Shown here: in pieces, positions 49,477 to 57,032 of the stretch | Layout: each line of letters opens with the position of its first letter | Numbering within the stretch: the first letter of the stretch is position 1 | NCBI RefSeq assembly: GCF_014653945.1 | Contig: NZ_BNAU01000001.1 | Span: forward strand, 1,364,001-1,428,000 | DNA length: 64,000 nt | Direction of reading: 5' to 3' | From: Amycolatopsis deserti | GTDB taxonomy: Bacteria > Actinomycetota > Actinomycetes > Mycobacteriales > Pseudonocardiaceae | Position numbers and translations under genes: made by a program | Notes under the pieces: model-generated | What the model was told of the DNA's origin: nothing | What the model saw: only the letters and a program-made list of their open reading frames with translations | Database searches by the model: none

Positions 49477-50480
49477 CAGCCGTCCTCCTTCAGGGCAGCC
49501 AGCCCGATCTCCAGCAGGGGTCCGGTCAGTGCGCCGATCCCGGGCAACCCGGCGCCCACGGTCTGCCCGCGCAGGTGCCGGTGGTGGATCCCCTCGACGA
49601 TCGCCGCCAGCTTGTAGCAGGCGAGCCCGAGGTGGAAGCCGAAGTGCACCGGGTCGCGGCCACCCCGCGAGCGGTACCGGCTTCGCACTTCCTCCTCGGT
49701 GAGGTACCCCGGCGCCGACGCGGCGTCGGTGACGAGCTCCCCGCCCGGGAGCCGGCTCAGTTTCTGGTAGGCGATCAGCAGCGCGAGGTCCGTCAGGGGG
49801 TCGCCGATGGTGGCCATCTCCCAGTCGACGACCGCCGCGGGGCGGTCGGTGGAGTCGACGAGCACGTTGTCGAGGCGGTAGTCCCCGTGCACGATGCCGG
49901 GCGAGGACTGGGCCGGGACGTTCGACTCGAGCAGGGAGCGCAGTTCCTCGGCCGGCGGCAGGTCGCGACCGGGGGACGCGGCCAGTTGGGCGCTCCACCG
50001 CCGCACCTGCCTGGGCAGGAACCCGTCGGCGCGGCCGAAGTCCGCCAGCCCCACCGCGGCGGGGTCGATGTCGTGCAGCGCGACCAGCGTGTCGACGAGG
50101 CGGAGTGAGATCCGGCGGACCCGTTCCGGCCCGAGCGGCGCCAGCTGCGCCGCGCTCCGGAACGGGGTCCCGTCGACCTTCTCCATGAGGTAGAAGGGCG
50201 CCCCGATGACCGAGTCGTCCGTGCACAGCGCGTGCACGGCGGGCACCGGCACGGCGGTGCCCGCGAGGGCGGCCATCACCCGGTATTCGCGCGCCACGTC
50301 GTGAGCGGTGGCCGGCACGGGTCCGACCGGCGGCCTGCGCAGCACCCAGGCGCGCTCGCCGTCACTGATCTCGTAGGTCAGGTTCGACCGGCCGCCCGCG
50401 ATCAGGCGCGCCGACAGCCTCCGCTCGGCGGCGAGCCACCCTGCCAGCCGTGTCAGGTCCAGGCCCGGGAGGTGGCTCAC
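49476..50480 (-). CDS. APH-family phosphotransferase (hydroxyacyl-CoA kinase candidate)
   Basis: 334 residues from GTG 50480. Aminoglycoside-phosphotransferase-like fold: [20 protein letters not shown] (with the nucleotide-binding strand), [13 protein letters not shown] (catalytic HGDxxxxN) and [17 protein letters not shown] (metal-binding Asp). This is the ACAD10/11 N-terminal domain type rather than an antibiotic-resistance type. It overlaps the SDR stop upstream (GTGA) and the acyl-CoA dehydrogenase start downstream (TGATG), so the two proteins are made in step. Confidence 0.9.
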   Translation of the reverse strand: MSHLPGLDLTRLAGWLAAERRLSARLIAGGRSNLTYEISDGERAWVLRRPPVGPVPATAHDVAREYRVMAALAGTAVPVPAVHALCTDDSVIGAPFYLMEKVDGTPFRSAAQLAPLGPERVRRISLRLVDTLVALHDIDPAAVGLADFGRADGFLPRQVRRWSAQLAASPGRDLPPAEELRSLLESNVPAQSSPGIVHGDYRLDNVLVDSTDRPAAVVDWEMATIGDPLTDLALLIAYQKLSRLPGGELVTDAASAPGYLTEEEVRSRYRSRGGRDPVHFGFHLGLACYKLAAIVEGIHHRHLRGQTVGAGLPGIGALTGPLLEIGLAALKEDG

Positions 50481-51250
50481 CGGCTCGCCTGTTCCAGGTG
50501 CCGCTGCAGTTTGTTCATCCCGCCGAGCCAGCGGTCGGTGTCGGTGGCCCGGTGCCGGTAATGGTCTCCCGCTTCCGGGTGCGGGAGGATCAGGAAGCGG
50601 TCGTCGCGCAGCGCCTGCCACGTCACCTCGGCGACGTCTTCGGGGGTCACCGCGCCGTCGGCCAGCACCGACCGCATCGGCCCGCTCGCCGCGAGCATGC
50701 CGGTCCGAACCCCCTGGGGACAGATCGCCTGGGCCACGATCCCGCGGTGCCGGTAGGTCGCGGAGAGCCATTCGGCGAAGGCGACCACGGCGTGTTTGCT
50801 CACCGAGTAGGTCGCGGTCCCGAGCGCGGTCAGCAGCCCGGCCGCCGACGCGGTCACCACGAACCGCCCGCGACCACGCTCCAGCCACTCCGGGACCAGC
50901 AGCCGGGCGGCGCGGACGTGGGCCATCGTGTTGACCTCCCAGCTCGCCGCCCACGCGGCCTCGCTGGCGTCCAGCCCGTAGCCGCGGACGATGCCGGCGT
51001 TGGCGAACCAGGCGTCGACGTGGCCGAGGTGATCGCGTGCGGCCGAGACGAGCGCCACCACCCCGGCCACGGACGCGGCGTCGCCCGGCACGGCGTGCGC
51101 ACCGATCTCGGCGGCCGCCGTCTCCGTCGCGACGGGGTCCAGGTCGTTCACCACGACCCGCGCTCCCCCGGCGGCCAGCCGCGTGGCCAGCGCCTTGCCG
51201 ATCCCGCGCGCCGCACCGGTGACGACGACGCCCTGCCCCGCGACCGTCAT
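50477..51250 (-). CDS. Short-chain dehydrogenase/reductase
   Basis: 257 residues. TGAARGIGKALATRLAAGGA, VVNDLDPVATETAAAEIG (Asp selecting NAD), NAG in FANAGIVRG, and Ser and YSVSK in TASAAGLLTAL and YSVSKHAVVAFA are complete. Overlaps the upstream SDR (ATGA) and the downstream kinase (GTGA). Probably oxidises a hydroxyl or reduces a keto group in the 4-hydroxyacyl branch. Confidence 0.92.
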   Translation of the reverse strand: MTVAGQGVVVTGAARGIGKALATRLAAGGARVVVNDLDPVATETAAAEIGAHAVPGDAASVAGVVALVSAARDHLGHVDAWFANAGIVRGYGLDASEAAWAASWEVNTMAHVRAARLLVPEWLERGRGRFVVTASAAGLLTALGTATYSVSKHAVVAFAEWLSATYRHRGIVAQAICPQGVRTGMLAASGPMRSVLADGAVTPEDVAEVTWQALRDDRFLILPHPEAGDHYRHRATDTDRWLGGMNKLQRHLEQASR

Positions 51251-52011
51251 GCGGTCACCCCGGCCAGGGTCACGCCGCCGTCGACGACGAGCAGGTGGCC
51301 GGTGAGCAACGACGCGTCCTCCGACAGCAGGAACGCGACGGCGCCACCGATGTCGTCGGGCTCGCCCAGGCGCTTGAGCGGGTAGGCCGCGGCCAGCTGC
51401 TCCTCCCGGCCCTCGTACAGGGCCGCGGCGAACTTCGTCTTCACCACCGCGGGCGCGACCGCGTTCACCCGGATGTCCGGGCCCAGCTCGACGGCCAGCA
51501 ACCTGGTCATCGCGACGAGCATGGCCTTGCTGGCGCCGTAGAAGCCGACGCCCGGCGCCGGGGAGATCGCCGAATGGGACGCGACGTTCACGATCGCGCC
51601 ACCGTGCTCCCCCATCCACGCGCGGTGGGCGCGCTGCACCCACGACAACGCCGCGACGCAGTTGACCTCGACGACCTTGCGGGCCACCCCGAGATCGAGC
51701 TCGACCATCGGGCCGTACCACGGGTTGACGCCGGCGTTGTTCACCAGCATGTCGAGGCTGCCGAACCGCTCCACGGCCTGAGCGACCGCCTCCGCCTGGT
51801 GCCCGGTGTCGTCGGCCTTGCCCGCCACGGCGAGCGCCACCTCCGGGCCACCGAGGCGAGCGACGGCCTCCTCCAGCGCCTCCTCCTTGCGGGCGGTGAT
51901 CACCACCCGCGCGCCTTCGGCGACCAGTCGTTCGGCGATGGCGAATCCGATGCCGCGGCTGGCCCCGGTGACGATCGCGGTCCGGCCTGCGAACCTCCCC
52001 GGCACGGTCAC
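51247..52011 (-). CDS. Short-chain dehydrogenase/reductase
   Basis: 254 residues from GTG 52011, chosen because it forms a GTGA overlap with the stop of the preceding gene, as its neighbours do; GTG 52020 is possible. TGASRGIGFAIAERLVAEGA, NNAGVNPWYG, VNVASHSAISPAPG and YGASKAMLVAMTRLLAVELG are intact. The C-terminus LLTGHLLVVDGGVTLAG is that of FabG-like enzymes. Confidence 0.92.
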   Translation of the reverse strand: MTVPGRFAGRTAIVTGASRGIGFAIAERLVAEGARVVITARKEEALEEAVARLGGPEVALAVAGKADDTGHQAEAVAQAVERFGSLDMLVNNAGVNPWYGPMVELDLGVARKVVEVNCVAALSWVQRAHRAWMGEHGGAIVNVASHSAISPAPGVGFYGASKAMLVAMTRLLAVELGPDIRVNAVAPAVVKTKFAAALYEGREEQLAAAYPLKRLGEPDDIGGAVAFLLSEDASLLTGHLLVVDGGVTLAGVTA

Positions 52012-52325
52012 CGCCCCCACTCGACGTGCGCCCGGACCCGGCCACCGTCGGCGCTGAGCCAGCCCCGGCCCGCGGCGTGGGCGAGCATGCCGGTGAACCC
52101 GTCGTGCCAGTCCTGATCGCGATCACCCGCGGCGGAGCGCAGCCAGGCGATGTCGAGCCAGACGTGATCGCCCGCGACTTCACCCGCGCCGGCGGCTCCC
52201 AGTGCCCTCGACAGGAGCTCCCACCGCGGCGAGCCCGCCGCCGCCCGGACCGACAGCGCGCCCAGGTCCTCGGCCATGCACAGCTGTGGCACCCCTGGTC
52301 CGCCGTCGGGTACGTACACCACCAT
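52008..52325 (-). CDS. Small protein heading the 4-hydroxyacyl-type operon, unknown function
   Basis: 105 residues from ATG 52325. Visible pieces: VVYVPDGGPGVPQLCMAEDL, GSPRWELLSRALGAAG, HVWLDIAWLRSAAGDRDQDW and the C-terminal AHAAGRGWLSADGGRVRAHV. No signal or membrane segment and no family I can name. First gene of the operon with two SDRs, the APH-type kinase and the acyl-CoA dehydrogenase, with a GTGA overlap into the first SDR and a regulon motif 68 nt upstream. A dedicated partner of the kinase is possible but unproven. Confidence 0.75.
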   Translation of the reverse strand: MVVYVPDGGPGVPQLCMAEDLGALSVRAAAGSPRWELLSRALGAAGAGEVAGDHVWLDIAWLRSAAGDRDQDWHDGFTGMLAHAAGRGWLSADGGRVRAHVEWGR

Positions 52326-52390
52326 CTCCGCTCACCCTCGCCGTTCCGGTCTCGTTCCGTGAGCAGGAGTCTGGTCTCCCGGAGCGCCGG

Positions 52391-52413
52391 TGACTGTGAC
52401 CTGGATCCGTGAG
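52391..52413 (-). promoter_or_regulatory. Regulon motif upstream of the SDR/kinase/dehydrogenase operon
   Basis: CTGTGACCTGGATCCG at 52394-52409, preceded by TGA as at 48208. It lies 68 nt before ATG 52325, in the same gene-relative orientation as the other copies. Confidence 0.65.
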
Positions 52414-52533
52414 TTGGTGGTGGACGGCGGTCAACGCCGGAGGTCCCACCCCGCCCCGGAAGCACGACCCGACCGGGCTGCCGGGGCGAAGTTCACGAAC
52501 GCCGAAGGGTGCGATCGGTGACGACCGCCCGGG

Positions 52534-53727
52534 CTACGAGCCCACCTCCGCCGCGCTCCGCAGCAGGCCCCGCTCGGCGAGGTTGGCCATCAGCGCCCTG
52601 ATGCCGAAGGTCCAGTCCTCGGCCGCTTCCGCGGTGGTGACGACGTTGACCAGGGTGCCCAGTGCCGGCGAGCTGATCGCGACGACGTCGCCCTGCCGGT
52701 GGGTGAAGCCCTGCCCCGGCTCGCCGCGGTCCTCGGTCGGCGCGAACATCGTGCCGGTGAACAGGACGAACCCGTCGGGGTAGCTGTGGTGGGCGCCGTG
52801 CGCGTGCCGGACCAGGTCAGTGAGGTCCCGGCTGATCTCGCTCACCGGGTTCACGCCGTGCAGCGTGAACCCGTCGCTGCCGGTGACCTCCAGCGCGACC
52901 TCGGTGGCTCGCGCGTCGTCCAGCGTGAAGCCGTCGTCGAACAGCCGCAGGAACGGGCCGATCGCGCAGGAGGCGTTGTTGTCCTTCGCCTCGGTGAGCA
53001 ACAGCGCGCTGCGCCCCTCGAAGTCACGCAGGTTCACGTCGTTGCCCAGGGTCGCGGCCACCGGCGTGCCGGACGAGCTGACCACGAGCACGAGCTCGGG
53101 CTCCGGGTTGTTCCAGGTCGAGCGGGCCAGCACGCCGATCTCGGCGCCGGTGCCGACGGCGGACAGGACGGGCGCCTTGGTGAAGATCTCCGGGTCTTCA
53201 CCGATGCCGACCTCGAGGTACTGGGACCACAGGCCCTCCTCGACCAGCACCTCCTTGACGCGGGCCGCCTCCGGCGAGCCGGGGCGCAGCTGGGCGATCC
53301 GGCCGCGGACCACCTCGGCGATCCGGGACCTGATCTCCTCGGCCCGGCCCGGGTCGCCCTTCGCGCGCTCTTCGATCACGCGCTCGAGCATGCTGCGGAC
53401 GAAGGTCACACCCGCCGCCTTGAGAACCTGCAGGTCGACCGGGGCCAGCAGGTGCGGGGCGGTCCGGTCGCGCCGCAGGGTGGCGTCGATCAGCGCGGGC
53501 AGCTCCCATTGACCACCGCCTTCGTGCCCGCGGACGATCGAGACCGCATCAGGCCGGTCCAGCAGTTCGGAGACCGTCGGGGCGACGTGGGTCAGGTCGA
53601 CGGCTCGGTCGCCGCGGACCGCCGCCACGCACGGCCCGCCGACCGCGGGGTCGAACACGCGGGCCACCAGGGTGGCCCGTTCGGCGTCGGCGGGGAGCAC
53701 GGCCGCGGCGTAGGCGTGCAGGTTCAT
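52534..53727 (-). CDS. Fumarylacetoacetate hydrolase-family enzyme
   Basis: 397 residues. The C-terminal FAH domain is clear: EDPEIFTKAPVLSAVGTGAE, NPEPELVLVVSSSGTPVAAT, LGNDVNLRDFEGRSALLLTE and the metal Asp/Glu positions in these pieces. The N-terminal extension and length match the subgroup acting on sugar-acid intermediates (2-keto-3-deoxy-acid dehydratases or hydrolases). It is divergent from a FadR-type GntR gene, a common pairing in sugar-acid catabolism. It lies outside the Crp regulon. The substrate is inferred only from family. Confidence 0.85.
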   Translation of the reverse strand: MNLHAYAAAVLPADAERATLVARVFDPAVGGPCVAAVRGDRAVDLTHVAPTVSELLDRPDAVSIVRGHEGGGQWELPALIDATLRRDRTAPHLLAPVDLQVLKAAGVTFVRSMLERVIEERAKGDPGRAEEIRSRIAEVVRGRIAQLRPGSPEAARVKEVLVEEGLWSQYLEVGIGEDPEIFTKAPVLSAVGTGAEIGVLARSTWNNPEPELVLVVSSSGTPVAATLGNDVNLRDFEGRSALLLTEAKDNNASCAIGPFLRLFDDGFTLDDARATEVALEVTGSDGFTLHGVNPVSEISRDLTDLVRHAHGAHHSYPDGFVLFTGTMFAPTEDRGEPGQGFTHRQGDVVAISSPALGTLVNVVTTAEAAEDWTFGIRALMANLAERGLLRSAAEVGS

Positions 53728-53772
53728 GGATGGACAGCCCTCCTCGTGACGCGCCCGCGGGCGTCGATGTCC

Positions 53773-53786
53773 GATCATCGTACAAA
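53773..53786. promoter_or_regulatory. Candidate GntR/FadR operator
   Basis: GATCATCGTACAAA, 22 bp before the GntR start and 45 bp from the FAH start. The reverse complement contains GTACGAT, close to the T-G-T-n3-A-C-A type sites of FadR-subfamily regulators. A second copy differing in two bases lies at 54577. Confidence 0.5.
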
Positions 53787-53808
53787 GCTGCCGTCGTAGG
53801 ATCGTCGA

Positions 53809-54528
53809 ATGGCCGAAGCACTCCACAAGCGCCTGTCGGAAACCCTCGCGGACAAGCTGCAGGACGAGATCGTGCGACTGACGCCCGGCGAGCGTCTCCC
53901 GACGGAAGCCGAGCTCGCCCGCCGCTTCGACGTCTCGCGCACCGTGGTGCGGGAAACGGCCCGGCTGCTGATCCAGCGCGGACTGGTCACGGTGAAGCCC
54001 GGTCGCGGCATGACCGTCGCGGAGCTGGACGGACGGCTGATCGCCGAGCAGTACGGCCTGCTGATGCGCCGCAGCGAGGGCTCGTTCGCCCAGCTCCTCG
54101 AACTGCGCCTGGTGCTCGAGGTCGAGATGGCGCAGCTGGCCGCGGCCCGGCGGACCGAGCAGCACCTCGCCGACCTCGAGGACGCCAACCGGCGACTGGC
54201 GGGCGCGCTCGACCGGCCCGGGGCCCGCGACGAATTCCTGGACGCCGACCTGCGGTTCCACGAGATCGTCGCGCGGGCGAGCGGCAACCCGTTCTTCTCA
54301 CTGGTGATCGGCCCGCTCAACGGGTTCCTGCGCGACACCTACCGCGGCAGCCCCGGGTATCCCGCCGAAGCGGCCCACACGGTGGAGGAGCACGTCCAGA
54401 TCGCCGAGGCCATCGCCGCCGGCGACCCGTCCCGCGCGCGCTTCGCCACCGAGAACCACCTCCGCCGCATCATGCGGCACCGGGACCGCCTAGTGACGGA
54501 GAACGAGGCGATCCCGACCCGCACCTGA
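53809..54528 (+). CDS. GntR-family regulator, FadR subfamily
   Basis: 239 residues. Winged HTH: GERLPTEAELARRFDVSRTV, VRETARLLIQRGLVTVKPGR. The C-terminal FCD helical domain has metal/ligand residues in DLRFHEIVARASGNP and ending EHVQIAEAIAAGDPSRARFA, with HLRR. It likely represses the divergent FAH gene and itself, with an organic acid as inducer. Confidence 0.92.
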   Translation: MAEALHKRLSETLADKLQDEIVRLTPGERLPTEAELARRFDVSRTVVRETARLLIQRGLVTVKPGRGMTVAELDGRLIAEQYGLLMRRSEGSFAQLLELRLVLEVEMAQLAAARRTEQHLADLEDANRRLAGALDRPGARDEFLDADLRFHEIVARASGNPFFSLVIGPLNGFLRDTYRGSPGYPAEAAHTVEEHVQIAEAIAAGDPSRARFATENHLRRIMRHRDRLVTENEAIPTRT

Positions 54529-54576
54529 CCCGCGCGAGCATCCTCCTGCGCGACATGCGGCTCGGTTCTGAGGTCT

Positions 54577-54590
54577 GATTATCATACAAA
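54577..54590. promoter_or_regulatory. Second copy of the GntR operator-like sequence
   Basis: GATTATCATACAAA, matching the 53773 site at 12 of 14 positions, in the gap between the GntR stop (54528) and the convergent LLM gene stop (54657). Being at a 3' end, it could be an auxiliary site for looping or a leftover. Confidence 0.4.
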
Positions 54591-54656
54591 TTTCGCGGTC
54601 AAATCCCAGGCACCGAGGCCGGGTGGCTCAGGCCGTGTCCGGCCCGCTCTGACAGC

Positions 54657-55664
54657 TCAACACTGTGCGCGCCGGCGGCCGAGCAGCGGGAGGACCCGCG
54701 TGGCGAAGTCGGCGACCAGTCTGCGCGGCAGGTCGTAGGAACCCACGTGCTGCAGCAGGACCGCCGACACCCCGCGCCGTCGCAGGCCGTCGAGCCGGGT
54801 GGCGATCTCCTCGGCGGTGCCGAACAGGCAGAACCGGCGGGCGAACGCCTCGGCCGCGTCATCGTCCACAAACGGCTCACAGGCCCGCACGGCGTCCGGC
54901 CACGACTCGGCGTGCAGCAGATCCGGCCGCACCTGGGGCAAGGCCGGCGGCACACGCACATCGACGCCCGCCGCCGCGAGGAACGACGCACCGCCGTTGG
55001 CCGCGATGCTCAGGCACACCGGTTTCAGTTCCCGGGCATCGCGCGCCACCGAGCCGGTGACGCGGCAGAACGCCGACACGGTGACCGGCACACTGGCCCG
55101 GCCGGCGGCACCGGCCGTCACCTCGGCGAGGGCGGCCGCCAGCGGTTCGTCGGCCACCCCCGACAGCAGGATCGCGCCATCGGCGATCTCCCCGGCCAGA
55201 CGCAGGTTCCGCGGCCCGCTCGCCGCGAGGTGGACCGGCACGGGTAGCGGGTCGCGCAGCATGCCGATGCCGGGACCACCCTCCACACCGGACAGCAGGC
55301 GGCGGATCACGTCCACCCCGGACCGCAGCCCGGCCCGGGTCGCGGGAGCGAGCCCGGCCGGGACGACCGAGCTGTTGCCCACGCCGACGCCGAGCACGAA
55401 CCGGCCGGGCGCGATCTCCGCCACGGTCCGCGCCGCCCCGGCCACCACCGACGGGTGCCGGGTCACCACGTTCGTGACGGCCGTGCCGAGGGTGATGCGC
55501 GAGGTGGCCAGGGCCGCCGCGGCGGCGGTCGCGAACACGTCCCGCCACAGCAGCTGCGAGTCGGGGAACCAGGCCTGGTCGAACCCGGCGCGCTCCACCT
55601 CCCGCACGAACCCGGCCAGCTCGGACAGCGGCGCACACGGCGGGATCCGGATCCCGATCCTCAT
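54657..55664 (-). CDS. LLM-class flavin/F420-dependent oxidoreductase
   Basis: 335 residues. MRIGIRIPPCAPLSELAGFV, the TIM-barrel pieces WFPDSQLLWRDVFATAAAAA, ITLGTAVTNVVTRHPSVVAG, APGRFVLGVGVGNSSV and LAASGPRNLRLAGEIADGAI are typical of methylene-H4MPT reductase-like F420 enzymes. ATG overlaps the MFS stop (ATGA). It follows an importer and two hydrolases, so it may act on the released product. Confidence 0.88.
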   Translation of the reverse strand: MRIGIRIPPCAPLSELAGFVREVERAGFDQAWFPDSQLLWRDVFATAAAAALATSRITLGTAVTNVVTRHPSVVAGAARTVAEIAPGRFVLGVGVGNSSVVPAGLAPATRAGLRSGVDVIRRLLSGVEGGPGIGMLRDPLPVPVHLAASGPRNLRLAGEIADGAILLSGVADEPLAAALAEVTAGAAGRASVPVTVSAFCRVTGSVARDARELKPVCLSIAANGGASFLAAAGVDVRVPPALPQVRPDLLHAESWPDAVRACEPFVDDDAAEAFARRFCLFGTAEEIATRLDGLRRRGVSAVLLQHVGSYDLPRRLVADFATRVLPLLGRRRAQC

Positions 55665-56977
55665 GCCGCCGGTGTCCCGGACACCACGGCGTCCGCCGAC
55701 GGCGCCTCGGCGGGTGCTTCCCGCAGCAGGAGGCCCGCGACGAGACTCACCGCCGACGCCCCCGCCATGTACGCGGCGACGCCCACCCAGCTGCCGGTGG
55801 ATTCCAGCAGCGAGGCGCTGACCGCGGGGGCGAAGGCGTTGCCGGCGATCGTGCCGACGGTGAACCCGATCGCCATGCCGCTGAACCGCAGCGACACCGG
55901 GAAGGCCTGGGAGAAGAACACCGGGAACATCGCGAAGTTGCCCGAGTAGCCGGCGAACAGCAGCGCGAACCCGAGCAGCATCAGCCCGTAGCTGCCGGTG
56001 CCGACCAGCGGGAACCACACGAACGGGAGCACGATCATCGACGCGGCCGTCGCGGCGAACACCGTGCGCACCCCGACCCGGTCGGCGAGCCTGCCGTACA
56101 GCGGCGCGCCGATCACGACCACCACCAGCGCGGGGAGCAGCACACCGAGCATGGTGGAGGTCCCGATCCCCAGTGTGGACCTGGCGTAGGTGAGCACGTA
56201 GACCGACGCGACGGTGAACACGATCCCCGCCCCGACGGTCGCCAGCGTCACCAGCACCACCGTGCCGCCGCACCTGCGAAGCACGTCCACCAGCGGCAGC
56301 CTGGACACCGAGCCGGTGACCTTGACGCCGGCGAACTCCGGGCTCTCCCGGAGCTTGAGCCGGATGCCCAGCCCGACGACCACGAGCAGCACGCTGAGCA
56401 GGAACGGGATCCGCCAGCCCCACGCCATCAGGTCGTCCTCCGGCATCTGGGCGACCAGCAGGAACGCCGCGTTCGCCAGGATGGTGCCCACAGCGGTGCC
56501 GGTGTTGAGGATCCCGCCGAACAGGCCGCGCCGGTGTTTCTCGGCGTGCTCCACGGTGAGCAGCACCGCACCACTGGACTCGCCGCCGAGTGACACCCCC
56601 TGCACGATCCGGGCCACGACCAGCAGGACCGGCGCGGCGATGCCGATCTGCCCGTAGGACGGGAGCAGCCCGATCGCGGTGGTCGCGATGCCCATCATCA
56701 TCAGCGTGGTGACCAGGATCGCCTTGCGGCCCAGCCGGTCGCCGAGGTGCCCGAACAGCAACGCGCCGAAGGGACGGGCGACGTACCCGACGCCGAAGCT
56801 GGACAGCGAGATCAGCGTCCCCACCACCGGATCGGCGGCCGGGAAGAAGATCTGCGGGAACAGCAGTGACGCCGCCAGACCGTAGATGGCGAAGTCGTAG
56901 TACTCGATGGCGGTGCCGAACCAGCCGGCGAGCGCTGCCCGGACCGGCTGCCTGTTCGGCGTGGTACGTGCTGGCAT
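55661..56977 (-). CDS. MFS transporter, MHS type
   Basis: 438 residues, 12 helices. AGWFGTAIEYYDFAIYGLAA, GHLGDRLGRKAILVTTLMMM, VQGVSLGGESSGAVLLTVEH and GWRIPFLLSVLLVVVGL are the same landmarks as in the MHS protein at 44776, so the two are paralogues. ATG 56977 follows AGGAGGGATCG. Likely imports an organic acid or amino-acid-like compound for the downstream set. Confidence 0.92.
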   Translation of the reverse strand: MPARTTPNRQPVRAALAGWFGTAIEYYDFAIYGLAASLLFPQIFFPAADPVVGTLISLSSFGVGYVARPFGALLFGHLGDRLGRKAILVTTLMMMGIATTAIGLLPSYGQIGIAAPVLLVVARIVQGVSLGGESSGAVLLTVEHAEKHRRGLFGGILNTGTAVGTILANAAFLLVAQMPEDDLMAWGWRIPFLLSVLLVVVGLGIRLKLRESPEFAGVKVTGSVSRLPLVDVLRRCGGTVVLVTLATVGAGIVFTVASVYVLTYARSTLGIGTSTMLGVLLPALVVVVIGAPLYGRLADRVGVRTVFAATAASMIVLPFVWFPLVGTGSYGLMLLGFALLFAGYSGNFAMFPVFFSQAFPVSLRFSGMAIGFTVGTIAGNAFAPAVSASLLESTGSWVGVAAYMAGASAVSLVAGLLLREAPAEAPSADAVVSGTPAA

Positions 56978-57032
56978 CGATCCCTCCTGACCCCGGCCGC
57001 GTGTGCCGGCCGGGTGGACGTACTCTGCGTCG

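Noticed and set aside
48244..50480. The APH-type gene as an aminoglycoside resistance determinant
   Set aside because: Overlap with an acyl-CoA dehydrogenase gene and SDRs, and the ACAD10/11-like pattern, argue for a hydroxyacyl-CoA kinase.
52008..52325. Assignment of the 105-residue protein as LvaB (partner of the LvaA kinase)
   Set aside because: The context fits, but the sequence does not show the pattern I expect of that family, so it is left unnamed.
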